Assembly: GCA_016715405.1 (NCBI GenBank)
Contig: JADKAE010000007.1
Span: forward strand, 186,001 to 250,000
Length of the DNA stretch: 64,000 nucleotides
Source of the DNA: Saprospiraceae bacterium
GTDB lineage: Bacteria; Bacteroidota; Bacteroidia; Chitinophagales; Saprospiraceae
Direction of reading: 5' to 3'
Within the stretch, counting starts at the first letter, position 1; every line of letters begins with the position of its first letter. The translations under genes and the position numbers were made by a program. The notes beneath the pieces were generated by a model. That model saw only the letters and a list, made by a program, of their open reading frames with translations, was not told the DNA's origin and ran no database searches. Below, in pieces: positions 48,166 through 58,369 of this stretch.

Positions 48166-48173
48166 CAAATATA
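48166..48173 (-). promoter_or_regulatory. -7 box for the glucosaminidase gene
   Basis: Minus-strand TATATTTG matches TAnnTTTG, about 68 bases before the ATG at 48098. Confidence 0.45.
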
Positions 48174-48324
48174 AAACACTTTGTTTATTATGTCAATACT
48201 AACCCTTCTTTTTGTTTATTTATTTTTTTTCCGTCATCGCAACCTTTTGCGTCTCTACCGAATTTGTTCTATTATTGACAGTTGATACCCGCAGTGAACA
48301 ACAGCCCTAACACGAGCACATAAT

Positions 48325-50378
48325 ATGAATCGATTACAATTCGAAACCAGTCCCTACCTGCGCCAGCACATGCACAATCCGGTAGATTGGTTCGCCTGGA
48401 AGCCGGAAGCTTTTGAAAAAGCCAAAAAAGACAACAAACCCATTTTAGTCAGTATCGGCTATTCTACCTGCCATTGGTGCCATGTGATGGAACGGGAATC
48501 GTTCGAGGACCGCGAAGTGGCGGAGTTTATGAACGACCATTTTATTAATATAAAAGTAGATAGGGAAGAGCGCCCTGACGTGGACCAGATCTATATGGAA
48601 GCCTGCCAGATTATCAGCGGCGGCGGCGGCTGGCCCCTCAATTGTTTTCTTACGCCCGACGGACGCCCCTTTTATGCCGGCACGTATTTCCCCCCCAAAC
48701 CTGCCTACAACAGACCCTCCTGGCTACAGGTGCTGGGGAATATTTCCCGAAATTTCCAGCAACGGCGCGAAGTGGTGGAAGACCAGGCCGACAAGCTCAC
48801 CGAAATGATTGCCCGCACCGACCGCACGTTCCTCCCCAACCAATTGCCCGATCTGGACGATTCCGCTCTGTTTACCCCGGCCATGATGGACGATATCTAT
48901 GCCAACCTGTCCAAAAGTTTTGATAAACTCGACGGCGGCTTCGGCAGCGCACCCAAGTTTCCCGGGGTGATGTCCCTGCAATGGTTGCTCCACTATTATT
49001 ATTTTACCGGCACACAAGCTGCCGCCGATCACGTTTACTTTTCGCTCGATAAGATGATCGGCGGAGGGATTTACGATCATCTCGGTGGAGGATTTGCCCG
49101 CTATGCTACCGACAGAGCCTGGCGTATCCCCATTTTGAAAAGATGTTGTACGATAATGCCCTACTGGTTAGCCTCTTGTCGGAAGTGTATAGCTTGTCGC
49201 AATCGGCATATTATAAAAAAACGATCACGGATACGCTTGATTTTATCGAACGGGAGATGACCAGTCCCGAAGGCGCTTTCTACAGCGCGCTCGACGCCGA
49301 CTCGGAAGGCGTGGAGGGGAAATTTTATGTGTGGACTTACAGCGAAATCACCGAAGCCCTGGGAAAGGATGCTGCCGGGTTCTGCGATTTCTATGGCGTT
49401 ACCCCCGAAGGAAACTGGGAGCACACCAATATATTATGGCAGCCTCATAAGCTCGAGGTTTTTGCCGCCGAACACGGGGTTTCGCCTTCAGAATTGTCGG
49501 ACCGCCTCGACGCCGGCCGCCGCAAACTGATGGCGCTGCGCGATCAACGTATCCGCCCCGGCCTCGATGACAAAATATTACTGAGCTGGAATGCCCTCCA
49601 ATGTAAGGCCTACGCGCAAGCCTACCGGGCACTGGGCGTAGATGCCTACCGCGAAGCGGCGTTGCGCAACCTGCGCTTTCTGCAACAAAAAATGACCCAA
49701 CCGGGTAAACTCGATTTGTTCCACACGTATAAAGACGGCGTCGCCCAATACGATGCTTTCCTGGAAGACTACGCCTTTTTTATTGATGCGCTGCTGGAGG
49801 CTTATTACCTCACTTTCGATACGGCCTGGCTGGATGCCGCCGATAGCTATGCGGATTTCGTGATCCGCCATTTCCTGGATGAGGAAACCCGGTTGTTTTA
49901 TTTTACCGCCGAAAGCCAGCAGGATATCCTTATGCGAAAAAAAGAACTGTACGATTCGGCAACCCCTTCCGGCAATTCCACGATGGTTACCAATCTGCTC
50001 AAATTGGGTATATTGCTCGACAAACCGGCTTACCGGGAGCAGGCAGCCACTATGTGCCGCCAACTTGCCGATAGCGTCACTAAATACCCTTCTTCCTTTT
50101 CCCGCTGGGCTATCGGCATATCGACACTGGCCTACGGTATGCGCGAAATAGCCATAACCGGCGCCCATGCCCATACAGAAGCCCGGGCACTGCTTGGCGC
50201 CTATTTGCCTCAGAAAGTGCTGATGGCTACCACTGAAACCAATGACAATTACCCGCTGCTGGCCGGAAAAATTGTCGGCGCCGACACAAATATTTTTATT
50301 TGTAAAGACTATGCATGCCGCTTGCCCGTTTCTACTTTAGCGCAAGCCTTACAATTACTCAAACCGGAAAGGCTATGA
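48325..50378 (+). CDS. DUF255 thioredoxin-domain protein, YyaL/SSP411-like (frameshifted)
   Basis: About 684 residues across one break near 49131 (DRAWRIP continues HFEKMLYDNALLVSLL; a C seems missing). The N terminus (NRLQFETSPYLRQHMHNPVDWFAW) and the CHWCHVMERESFEDREVA thioredoxin-like active site are the hallmarks of DUF255/spermatogenesis-associated protein 20 homologues. An (alpha/alpha)6-type domain with YDNALLVSLLSEVY and DSATPSGNS follows. The biochemical role is unknown. The stop overlaps the porP start by 4 bases, so it is translationally joined to the T9SS operon. Confidence 0.92.
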
Positions 50379-51340
50379 AGGTACTATTACAACTCATTGT
50401 ACTGTTATTGACTGCTGCCACGGGGTTCGCCCAGCAAGCCGCCCAATACAGTATGTATAATTTTAATCAACTCAACTTTAATCCCGCATACGCCGGTTTA
50501 GAACAATCGCTGAGCCTGAGCGCAGGTTTGCGAAGGCAATGGACCGGCCTCGAAGGAAGCCCCTCTACCCAATATCTCACCGCGCATATGCCTTTATATA
50601 TAGCGGGCGGAGGGGTAGGTTTTATCGTAGAGAACGACGAATTAGGAGCAGAACGGCTTACTTCGGCCTCCGTGGCATTTAATTACCAGTTGGAAGCAAC
50701 CCGCGGCGTATGGTCGCTGGGAGTAGGAGGAGGTCTTGTGCAACGCAGCCTCGACGGTGCTAAATTGCGCACGCCCGGCGGTATTTATACGGAACCCGGC
50801 GGTATCAACCACGAAGACGACCTGCTGCCCCTGGGCGTAGAAAGCGGTTCTACCCCCACCTTCCATGCCGGATTGTATTTCCAATCTGAAAAGCTGGATG
50901 CCGGTATTGCCGTCAGACACCTTACCGCCCCCAAAACGCCCGTCGGCGAATTGCAACTCGAACTCAGCCGGGCATATTTCTTTCACCTGGGCTTACACTT
51001 TGAACTCAGCAGCAGCCTTTCACTACACCCCTCGGTGATGATACAATCCGATGTGGTGCAAACCCAGGGCTTCGCTTCAATATTATTTAGTTATAACGAC
51101 AATATCTCCGCAGGGCTGGCGTTCAGAGGTTATAGCAGTAATTCACTCGATGCTGCCGTAATTATGGCAGGTGTTAAATTGAGTGAAAAATTATCGCTAG
51201 GTTATGCCTTCGACCTTACACTATCGGGGCTGAGCGCGGTAAATAACGGCTCACATGAAATTGCACTGAATTACAATCTTGGCAAATTATTGGGCGCCGG
51301 CCGCCCCCCTAGAATCATCTACAACCCCAGATCCAATTAA
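50375..51340 (+). CDS. porP: PorP/SprF-family T9SS outer-membrane protein
   Basis: A 321-residue exported beta-barrel protein. The ATG at 50375 begins a signal peptide (MKVLLQLIVLLLTAATGFAQ). QYSMYNFNQLNFNPAYAGLE is the hallmark of PorP/SprF-type proteins, which help attach surface adhesins or serve the type IX secretion ring. FNYQLE, AGLYFQSEKLDAGIAVRHL and IALNYNLGKLL are barrel-like strands. It overlaps the DUF255 gene by 4 bases and is followed 198 bases later by gldK under its own promoter box. This order (porP then gldKLMN) is typical. Confidence 0.93.
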   Translation: MKVLLQLIVLLLTAATGFAQQAAQYSMYNFNQLNFNPAYAGLEQSLSLSAGLRRQWTGLEGSPSTQYLTAHMPLYIAGGGVGFIVENDELGAERLTSASVAFNYQLEATRGVWSLGVGGGLVQRSLDGAKLRTPGGIYTEPGGINHEDDLLPLGVESGSTPTFHAGLYFQSEKLDAGIAVRHLTAPKTPVGELQLELSRAYFFHLGLHFELSSSLSLHPSVMIQSDVVQTQGFASILFSYNDNISAGLAFRGYSSNSLDAAVIMAGVKLSEKLSLGYAFDLTLSGLSAVNNGSHEIALNYNLGKLLGAGRPPRIIYNPRSN

Positions 51341-51418
51341 GCCCCTTGTGGCTATTTTTATTTGTTGTTTATGCCGGCTATATGCCTTTTTATCGGCCTA
51401 TATGTTAAACTTTGGCAT

Positions 51419-51426
51419 TACTTTTG
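51419..51426 (+). promoter_or_regulatory. -7 box for the gldK operon
   Basis: TACTTTTG matches TAnnTTTG. The leader to the ATG at 51538 would be about 105 bases. Confidence 0.55.
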
Positions 51427-51537
51427 CAAATCGCTAAGATAATTTTTGGTAAATTTTTCAAACGGTCTATATTTACGGTCGCTTTAGAAGACCATATTTT
51501 TACTTTTTTTATCTGAAGGAAAACTCGGGTGTTACTT

Positions 51538-52782
51538 ATGAAAAATGTACTCAAATTTGCACTAGTACTGCTGGTGCTGGTGGTTTCTTCTTGTGGCAGA
51601 CGCGAGAACGGTGAATTAGTAGGCGTACTCGATCGTCCGGCATGGAAAGGTATCAATCCATATGGTATGGTTTACATACCTTCCGGCACGCTGCACATCG
51701 GTCCCAGCGACCAAGACATCACCAACACATTCGTACAGCGTACCAAATCAATCTCTATCCAGGGGTTCTACATGGATGACACAGAGGTTACGAACAACGA
51801 ATACCGTCAGTTCGTCTATTGGGTACGCGACTCGATCGCACACTCCTACCTGGATCACTACATCGAAGACGAAGAGTCGGGCGAACAACGCATCGACTGG
51901 GAATACGAGATCGATTGGGCCGACGAAGCCCTGGCCGATCTGTACTACCAGGGGGATGACCGCTTTGCCGGCAAAAAAGAACTCGACGTGAGCAAACTCG
52001 TGTACGAGTACGAATGGTACGATTGGCAAAAAGCTGCTCACGACCGTGGTAAGTCGCCCAGAAACTCTTTTATCAAGCGTAAGAAGGTGAATATTTATCC
52101 CGATACGCTGGTTTGGGTTCGCGATTTCTCTTACTCTTATAACGAGCCGCTCACCCGTAACTATTTCTGGCACCCTGCTTTCGACGACTACCCCGTGGTG
52201 GGTGTCGACTGGCACACCTCCAACGCCTTCTGCTATTGGAGAACCAAGCTCTGGAATACTTACCAGCAAACCCGTGGCGATGGCGTAAATACGGAAGACT
52301 TCCGTCTGCCCACCGAACACGAATGGGAATACGCAGCCCGCGGCGGCCACGATAGCGCACCATTCCCCTGGGGCGGTTATTATACCCGCAACGCAAAAGG
52401 CTGTCTGCTGGCTAACTTCAAACCAGGCCGGGGCAATTACCCCGAAGATGGCGGCCAGTATACCGTGCGCGCTGATGCCTACTTCCCCAACGACTTCGGC
52501 CTCTATAATATGGCAGGCAACGTGTCGGAATGGACAAGCTCGGCTTTCTACGAAAACTCCTACTCTTTTGTCCACGACCTGAACCCGGATATCCGCTATG
52601 ACGCCAAGGACGACGATCCCGACTCCTGGAAGCGCAAAGTAATCCGCGGCGGCTCCTGGAAAGATATCATGCACTTTATGCAAACGAGCACACGCAACTG
52701 GGAATTCCAGGATACTACCAAATCCTATATCGGTTTCCGCGGCGTTTTGACCTTCTTGGGTCGCTCGGCTAACGACTTCTAA
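51538..52782 (+). CDS. gldK: Gliding/T9SS lipoprotein GldK (PorK)
   Basis: A 414-residue lipoprotein (MKNVLKFALVLLVLVVSSC, Cys about 19) with a formylglycine-generating-enzyme fold: GMVYIPSGTLHIG, DDTEVTNNEYRQF, PVVGVDWHTSNAFCYW, RLPTEHEWEYAARGG, FGLYNMAGNVSEWTSSAF and RKVIRGGSWKD. GldK with GldN forms the periplasmic ring under the outer membrane of the type IX secretion system. The start at 51538 is chosen for the lipoprotein signal. The gene lacks frame breaks. It is followed by two hairpins before gldL, which may tune the ratio of ring to motor proteins. Confidence 0.95.
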   Translation: MKNVLKFALVLLVLVVSSCGRRENGELVGVLDRPAWKGINPYGMVYIPSGTLHIGPSDQDITNTFVQRTKSISIQGFYMDDTEVTNNEYRQFVYWVRDSIAHSYLDHYIEDEESGEQRIDWEYEIDWADEALADLYYQGDDRFAGKKELDVSKLVYEYEWYDWQKAAHDRGKSPRNSFIKRKKVNIYPDTLVWVRDFSYSYNEPLTRNYFWHPAFDDYPVVGVDWHTSNAFCYWRTKLWNTYQQTRGDGVNTEDFRLPTEHEWEYAARGGHDSAPFPWGGYYTRNAKGCLLANFKPGRGNYPEDGGQYTVRADAYFPNDFGLYNMAGNVSEWTSSAFYENSYSFVHDLNPDIRYDAKDDDPDSWKRKVIRGGSWKDIMHFMQTSTRNWEFQDTTKSYIGFRGVLTFLGRSANDF

Positions 52783-52800
52783 GCATAATGAATAATAATC

Positions 52801-52859
52801 AGAGGGTGTCTCACAAGTCGATTACGGAAATTTCACAACCGACTTGTCAGACGCCCTCT
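52801..52859 (+). terminator. Long hairpin between gldK and gldL
   Basis: Twenty-base arms (AGAGGGTGTCTCACAAGTCG and its near complement, two mismatches) with a 19-base loop are followed by TCGTTTTATT. It starts 19 bases after the gldK stop. It could be a partial terminator or an mRNA processing/stability element in the operon. Confidence 0.7.
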
Positions 52860-52872
52860 GTCGTTTTATTAT

Positions 52873-52906
52873 ATGTTTACTAAACTTCCAAAAGTTTAGT
52901 AAACAT
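52873..52906 (+). other. Second hairpin between gldK and gldL
   Basis: Perfect 15-base arms (ATGTTTACTAAACTT and its complement) with a 4-base loop, AT-rich, 112 bases before the gldL ATG. Confidence 0.75.
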
Positions 52907-53018
52907 GAACTTCCAGGTTTTTTTAATTTTTTTTTAACAACCTGTTACTTTTTACAATTGCTGCATTATAGAAGGGTATTTTCAATTGATTTATTCACCA
53001 TTCAAATAACGTCGAACA

Positions 53019-53630
53019 ATGAGTTTCGTTAAGACTAAGGGATTCAAATACTTCAAGAACCTGCTGATTGGCGTAGGCGCTGCAATCGTTTTGATGGGCG
53101 CTCTGTTTAAGCTCGAAAGCTGGGAATACGCTAGTCAGATGCTGGTTGTCGGCCTTACGATGGAAGCCATTATCTTCCTTTTCCTGGGTATTATCGGTCC
53201 CGAACCCGACTACTACTGGCACAAACTCTATCCCGGATTGGACGACTACGACTCCACGATTGCCCCACTGGCAGCCGGCCCGGTAGATGTTCTTACAAAA
53301 ACGCCTGCACTCAATGGTGAAGTAGTTGAGCGCCAACTGGGCGGTATGCTCGCCGAGTTGCAGAACATGTCTAAAAGCTTGTCTTCGCTCAAAGCACTGC
53401 AAGAAGTTGACTTCTCAGGCACCAGCGATCAGATCAAGGCGATGAGCAATTTCTACACCAAACTGAACGAAGCTATGGCCGACCTCAGCGATTCACTGGA
53501 AGATACTAAGGTGTACAAAGAAAATCTCGCTGTATTGAACAAAAATATCGGCTCGCTGAATAACGTCTACAGCTCGCTGAATAACGTTTACGGTAATGTG
53601 ATTTCGGCGATGGCCAGTGTCAACCGCTAA
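53019..53630 (+). CDS. gldL: T9SS motor protein GldL (PorL)
   Basis: A 203-residue inner-membrane protein. Two transmembrane helices near the N terminus (about 14-31, NLLIGVGAAIVLMGALF; and 40-58, MLVVGLTMEAIIFLFLGII) carry the polar/glutamate residue used for proton flow (the E in LTMEAIIF). PEPDYYWHKLYPGLDDYD is a GldL signature. The C-terminal part is a cytoplasmic helical coiled region (SKSLSSLKAL ... NNVYGNVISAMASVNR). GldL5-GldM2 is the rotary motor for secretion and gliding. It is slightly shorter than most GldLs. Confidence 0.95.
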   Translation: MSFVKTKGFKYFKNLLIGVGAAIVLMGALFKLESWEYASQMLVVGLTMEAIIFLFLGIIGPEPDYYWHKLYPGLDDYDSTIAPLAAGPVDVLTKTPALNGEVVERQLGGMLAELQNMSKSLSSLKALQEVDFSGTSDQIKAMSNFYTKLNEAMADLSDSLEDTKVYKENLAVLNKNIGSLNNVYSSLNNVYGNVISAMASVNR

Positions 53631-53689
53631 TTGAAACTATCCTGACGTTTCGAAGACAAACCATTGCTAACTGCTAAATCCGAAAACGT

Positions 53690-55236
53690 ATGTCAATTCC
53701 AAAGGAACCGCGGCAGTTGATGATCAACTTGATGTACCTGGTGCTGACGGCCCTGTTGGCCCTCAACATCTCTGCCGAGGTTATGAATGCCTTTTTACGA
53801 TTAATAAGGGTATTACAAACAGTAATAATATCGTCGAACAAACCAACCAGACGATTATTTCCAATATCAATAAGCAAGCCGACGCTTATCGCAACGAAAC
53901 AAATGAAAAGTTTCGCGCCGATGCCGCCGAGGTGAAAAAAGTGTCCGACGAGTTTGTGAAATATGTCGAAGACATGAAGAAGGATCTCTTTGAAAAGGCC
54001 GGTGGCCCCTCCGAAAAAGATCCGGAAAAACCCAAACGCGAAAAGGACAAGGACGTCACTACCCGCTTGCTGGTTGGTGTCGAAGGTAAGAAAGGACAGG
54101 GTTATGAATTGATGCAAAAAATTGTGCAAACCCGCAACGATCTCTCTAAGCTGGTGGGCAACGATGAAAATGTAGTCAGTTCTATGCCGCTCAGAATCGA
54201 CGAGGAAGCTGTCAAAAAGTCGGATAAAAAAGACTGGGTACAGTACAATTTCCTCCAAATGCCCGTGGCAGCCGTGTTCCCGATCCTGACCAAGTTCCAA
54301 AATGACGCCAAAGCCTCAGCCACTACCGCCCTCAACCATTTGCTCAACAAAGTATCAGGCGAAGATATTAAGTTCGACAAGTTCCAGCCTGTTATCTCTG
54401 CCAGCAAAGGTTATGTGATCCGCGGCGATAAGTACGAAGCAGAGGTATTCCTGAGCGCATTTAGCTCTTCTGCCGGCGACAAAACAAAGATTTATGTCAA
54501 CGGCAATAGCCTGCCTATCGAAGAGGGTAAAGCATTGTATACCTCCAGCGCAAACTCGCTCGGTACCCAACGCTATAAGGTGCGTATCGATGTGACTAAC
54601 CCGCTGACGAACAAAACCGACTCGTACGAGAAGGAGTTCGAATACGAAGTGGGCGAACGCTCGGTGACGGTTTCTGCCGATAAGATGAACGTGTTTTATA
54701 TCGGCGTGGACAACCCCGTGTCAGTCTCGGCTGCAGGTATCTCCAGCAACGACCTCAGTGTAAGAATCAGCGGCGGCGGCGGCTCTATCAAAAAAGTGGG
54801 CAGCGCTAACTTTATTGTAAACGTGACCCAACCCACTGCTGAGTGCCGTGTGTCTGTAAGCGACGGCAAAGCGCTCAACGCAAGCAAGACTTTCCGCGTG
54901 AAGCGTATTCCCGACCCCGTTGCCCGCCTCTCTAAGAGCCAGGGCGGCGAAATGGGAACCGGCGAATTTAAAGCCCAGGGCGGCGTAGGCGCATTCCTCG
55001 ATAACTTCGACTTCGACGCGGTTTGCCCAATTCAGGGCTATACGCTGGTATTTGTACCCAAACGCCAAGACCCCGTAGAAGTAGTGAACGCCGGCGCCCG
55101 CTATAACGACCGCGCTCGCGAACTGGTAAACCGGGCTAAACCCGGCGATATCTATTACTTCGAAAGCGTAAAGGCAAAGTGCCCCGGCGATGCCGCCGGC
55201 CGACCCATCAACTCGATGGTGTTCAAGATTAGGTAA
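53690..55236 (+). CDS. gldM: T9SS motor protein GldM (PorM) (frameshifted)
   Basis: About 515 residues across one break near 53795 (VMNAF continues FTINKGITNSNNIVEQTNQTI; a T seems missing from a run). An N-terminal transmembrane helix (RQLMINLMYLVLTALLALNI) inserts into the GldL ring. Four periplasmic domains follow and reach toward the GldK/N ring; the C-terminal beta domains include YVIRGDKYEAEVFLSAFSS and DPVARLSKSQGGEMGTGEFKAQGG. The break falls just after the membrane segment in a gene that should be essential to secretion, which argues for a sequence error. Confidence 0.94.
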
Positions 55237-55269
55237 TAATAGCATTCTTTTGCTATATCTATCTGCAGC

Positions 55270-55296
55270 AGGATTGTGTCTAAATGACACAATCCT
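55270..55296 (+). terminator. Hairpin after gldM
   Basis: Perfect 11-base arms (AGGATTGTGTC and complement) with a 5-base loop, 33 bases after the gldM stop. No T-run follows, so it may be a stability element rather than a terminator. Confidence 0.55.
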
Positions 55297-55316
55297 CCTC
55301 GCAGTTTAGCGCGCGT

Positions 55317-55352
55317 TTGGGGCCGGCCGGGGCCGCGCCCCCCCCCGGCCCG
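55317..55352. other. Very GC-rich palindromic stretch between gldM and gldN
   Basis: A GGGGCCGGCCGGGGCCGCG run followed by nine C residues and GGCCCG, unlike the surrounding base use. The gap 55237-55495 otherwise shows no coding sign. Confidence 0.5.
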
Positions 55353-55495
55353 AAGGCAAAAAAAGGGGCGGACTTGACGGCGTGCGGTATAAAAGGAACC
55401 GTATTTCCAAGCCGGTTTTTTTGTTAAAGTATAATAGCGCGCTTGGTTAATCCGTTTAATGAGTGCACTTTTACATATTAAAATCAGGAAAAGTC

Positions 55496-56371
55496 ATGAA
55501 GATTGCTTTGAAACTACTTAGTATTGTTTCGTGTCTGCTCTTTGTCGTCGGCCCACTGGCCGCTCAAATCCCCGACGACATTATGATGTCTGATGATAGT
55601 CAAATCATGGACGATTCTACCAAATCGCCCCTCGACGACGTCGTAGATTATAGAGCTATCAGCGACCGCCGCGTACTACCTTACGACCACATCCGCGAAG
55701 CCGATATTTTCTGGGAAAAACGCATCTGGAGGGTTATCGATATCCGCGAAAAGATGAACCTGCCTTTTGCATACCCCGAAAGGCCGCTGTTTACGATATT
55801 GATGGAGGCCGCTACGTCTGGCGAAATGACCGTGTTTAGCACCGAAGACGACAAGTTTACCAGCCGCCTTACCCCCGATGAGGTAGCCTCGATGGGCGCT
55901 ACAATCGATACGGTTATTACGTTTGACCCTGAAACCTATCAGGAACAAATCCAGATCGTACGCAACGAAATTAACCCCGAAGACGTAAAACGCTTCCGCC
56001 TCAAAGAGGTCTGGTTCTTCGATGAAGAAACGTCTACGCTTCAGGTCCGCATCCTCGGTATCGCTCCGCTGATCGACGTGAAAGACGAAAACGGCAATTT
56101 CAAATACGAAAAACCGATGTTCTGGGTGTACTACCCCGACGCACGCCAACTGCTGGCTCGCGAACGCGTCTTCAACACAGGCAACGACTCCGCGCCTATG
56201 AGCTGGGAAGACCTCTTCGAAATTCGCTTTTTCTCGAGCTACGTATACAAAGAATCTAACGTGTTCGACCGCCGACTACAAGAATATGTGACCGGCGTCG
56301 ACCTCCTCCTCGAAGCCGATAAGATCAAACAAACGATCTTTAACTTCGAACACGACCTCTGGTCGTATTAA
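55496..56371 (+). CDS. gldN: T9SS ring protein GldN (PorN)
   Basis: A 291-residue exported protein with signal peptide (MKIALKLLSIVSCLLFVVGPLAAQ; ATG at 55496). The family core is clear: DYRAISDRRVLPYDHIREADIFWEKRIWRVIDIREKMNLPFAYP, KRFRLKEVWFFDEETSTLQVRI and SWEDLFEIRFFSSYV. GldN binds GldK in the periplasmic ring of the type IX secretion system. It closes the porP-gldKLMN cluster; a 260-base gap with hairpins lies before it. No frame breaks. Confidence 0.95.
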   Translation: MKIALKLLSIVSCLLFVVGPLAAQIPDDIMMSDDSQIMDDSTKSPLDDVVDYRAISDRRVLPYDHIREADIFWEKRIWRVIDIREKMNLPFAYPERPLFTILMEAATSGEMTVFSTEDDKFTSRLTPDEVASMGATIDTVITFDPETYQEQIQIVRNEINPEDVKRFRLKEVWFFDEETSTLQVRILGIAPLIDVKDENGNFKYEKPMFWVYYPDARQLLARERVFNTGNDSAPMSWEDLFEIRFFSSYVYKESNVFDRRLQEYVTGVDLLLEADKIKQTIFNFEHDLWSY

Positions 56372-56384
56372 TTCGCGATTATCG

Positions 56385-56416
56385 TTGTAGAGACGCAAAA
56401 TTTTGCGTCTCTACAA
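56385..56416. repeat. GTAGAGACGCA palindrome, copy 2
   Basis: A perfect 32-base palindrome around AAAATTTT with half-site TTGTAGAGACGCAAAA, 14 bases after the gldN stop. It lies between convergent genes and may act as a bidirectional terminator. Confidence 0.85.
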
Positions 56417-56464
56417 AAAATCTCCCCCCTCCCCCCTCTCCCCTCTCCCTCGTGGATAGTCACA

Positions 56465-58360
56465 TCAAATACTCCCACGCAGTCTGATACTGCCCGTTTT
56501 TTCGCAATAAGCAATAAAGGCTTCGTAAAACCGGTGATTCCCTATCGTCGCACTGTCGCCAATAACCACTAACTGCTTCCTCGCCCTCGTCATCGCCACG
56601 TTCATCCGGCGGTAATCGCTGAGAAACCCAATCTCGTTTTTGGTATTTGATCGCACCAGCGAAATATACACCACATCGCGCTCCTGGCCCTGAAACCCGT
56701 CGATGGTATTTACGGTGATGGGCATGCTGCTGAGTAGGCTATCCGCAGCTAATTGCTCTTTCATGTAGATAACCTGCTCGCGATACGGCGAAATAAGCGC
56801 TATGGATGGCAGGGGCTGGTCGGCAAATGCTTCCACCAGCAAGTATAGATGTTCGCACAAGATCTGGAACTCTTCGGGATTGTACCGGCTCTGAAAACTG
56901 GGCTGGGTTTTTTCTTCAAAACCGCAACCGGCTGTATCGATATATACTACCGGGGTGTTCAGGTCGATAGGCAAACGGTGATGCCGCACTTCGGGCGCTG
57001 CTTGCAAGGCGCCCTTGTAAAATTGCTGGTTGGAAAATCCCATGATGGCCTCGTGCATGCGGTATTGCACGTTGAGCAAATTGGCGTAGGCGGCTTGCTC
57101 AAGACAGCGCTCGATAAGGGTGACGGATAACCCCTGCCGCTGAGCCTCTATCGACTTGACGGTGGGAGGCAATTGAAAAGGATCACCGGCCAATACGACT
57201 TTAGATGCCCGTGTGATCGGTATCCAGGTGGCCGGCTCGAGGGCCTGCGCGGCTTCGTCGATTACTACGGTGCGGAATTTGCGGCCTTCCAGTACGCTGT
57301 GCGCTGTGCCCACAAGGGTGGCCGTGATGACTTGCGCACTGTCGAGGATCATCTCGATGAGGCGGTCTTCTAACTGGTTGGCCCAGGCGCTCAGCTCCCG
57401 GGCTTCTTCCTGCAATCGACGGCGCTGTTCGTGTTCTTCTTTGCCAAAATGCCGCCTGAACCGCCGCGCCTGCCGCCGGCATTCCGCGGCTTGTATCTTG
57501 ACTTTTTTGATGTGCTTGCTTTCGGGATGCTGCGCGATGCGCTCTTCCAAAGTATGCCTTACAATCGATTCGTCAACCCTGGATATATTGCCTATCCGTA
57601 CTACATTCAGCCCTTCGTTTGCCAGGCGCTCGGTGAGCAGGTCTACCGCCGCATTGCTGGGCGCGGTGACCAGCACGGTGTTTTCGGTTTCGCACAATAG
57701 TTTGATGGCTTGAACCAGCGTGGTAGTTTTGCCGGTGCCCGGCGGACCGTGTATGATGGCCACGTCCCGCGCAGCGAGGATATCGTTGACGGCGTCGTTC
57801 TGACTGGGGTTGAGCCCGGGCACTTCGACGCGATTGGTGATTTCCTGAAAAAGCGCCTGCCGCCTGCCCAACAAGATGGCGCGCAACTCTGCCAGCCGGT
57901 CTTGTTTGGCTTTTTTTACGGTTTGCAGCGCTTTCTCCATTTCGAGATAGGTGCGCTCGTCAAAAATAATATCTACGCCTATCATGCCCACCCCCAGCCA
58001 ATCGGGCAGGTCTTTGCTGTTTAATACGATTTTCATCCGGTTTTTGTCTACAAACTGGATGATGCCCGATTGCTCGGGCGCCAATACCCCCGCCTGCTGG
58101 GTAAACAAATTGACGGTTTTTCCGGAGCGGAAGTGATCGTTTTCTGCTGCGCTCGGTTTTTCTACGATCACAAATGCGCGATCTCCAATGGCATAACCCG
58201 ATTTTACCACCACCACAGGATACCAGGCATAGCCCTTCGCCACCCGCTGGTCCAACGGTAGTTGCTGCACCAGCCGCCGATGCTGCTCAAAGTCTTCCGC
58301 TTTTTCTATCCGCAGCAATTCGCTCAACTTGTCTATCTCCTCAATTTCTTCCTGGGCCAT
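56465..58360 (-). CDS. UPF1/IGHMBP2-like superfamily 1 helicase
   Basis: A 631-residue SF1B helicase, possibly acting on RNA or DNA. An N-terminal OB-like region (about 60-140) precedes the RecA-like domains. Motif I is HGPPGTGKTTT (about 209-219), motif II VIDEAAQALEP, motif III VLAGDPFQLPPT, motif IV region QYRMHEAIM, motif V NTIDGFQGQERDVVYISLVRSN and motif VI RRMNVAMTRARKQLVVIGD. The ATG at 58360 is chosen; an upstream TTG is unlikely. Such single-gene helicases are widespread and their cell role is mostly unknown. It is convergent with gldN. Confidence 0.92.
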   Translation of the reverse strand: MAQEEIEEIDKLSELLRIEKAEDFEQHRRLVQQLPLDQRVAKGYAWYPVVVVKSGYAIGDRAFVIVEKPSAAENDHFRSGKTVNLFTQQAGVLAPEQSGIIQFVDKNRMKIVLNSKDLPDWLGVGMIGVDIIFDERTYLEMEKALQTVKKAKQDRLAELRAILLGRRQALFQEITNRVEVPGLNPSQNDAVNDILAARDVAIIHGPPGTGKTTTLVQAIKLLCETENTVLVTAPSNAAVDLLTERLANEGLNVVRIGNISRVDESIVRHTLEERIAQHPESKHIKKVKIQAAECRRQARRFRRHFGKEEHEQRRRLQEEARELSAWANQLEDRLIEMILDSAQVITATLVGTAHSVLEGRKFRTVVIDEAAQALEPATWIPITRASKVVLAGDPFQLPPTVKSIEAQRQGLSVTLIERCLEQAAYANLLNVQYRMHEAIMGFSNQQFYKGALQAAPEVRHHRLPIDLNTPVVYIDTAGCGFEEKTQPSFQSRYNPEEFQILCEHLYLLVEAFADQPLPSIALISPYREQVIYMKEQLAADSLLSSMPITVNTIDGFQGQERDVVYISLVRSNTKNEIGFLSDYRRMNVAMTRARKQLVVIGDSATIGNHRFYEAFIAYCEKTGSIRLRGSI

Positions 58361-58369
58361 TGTCAATTA

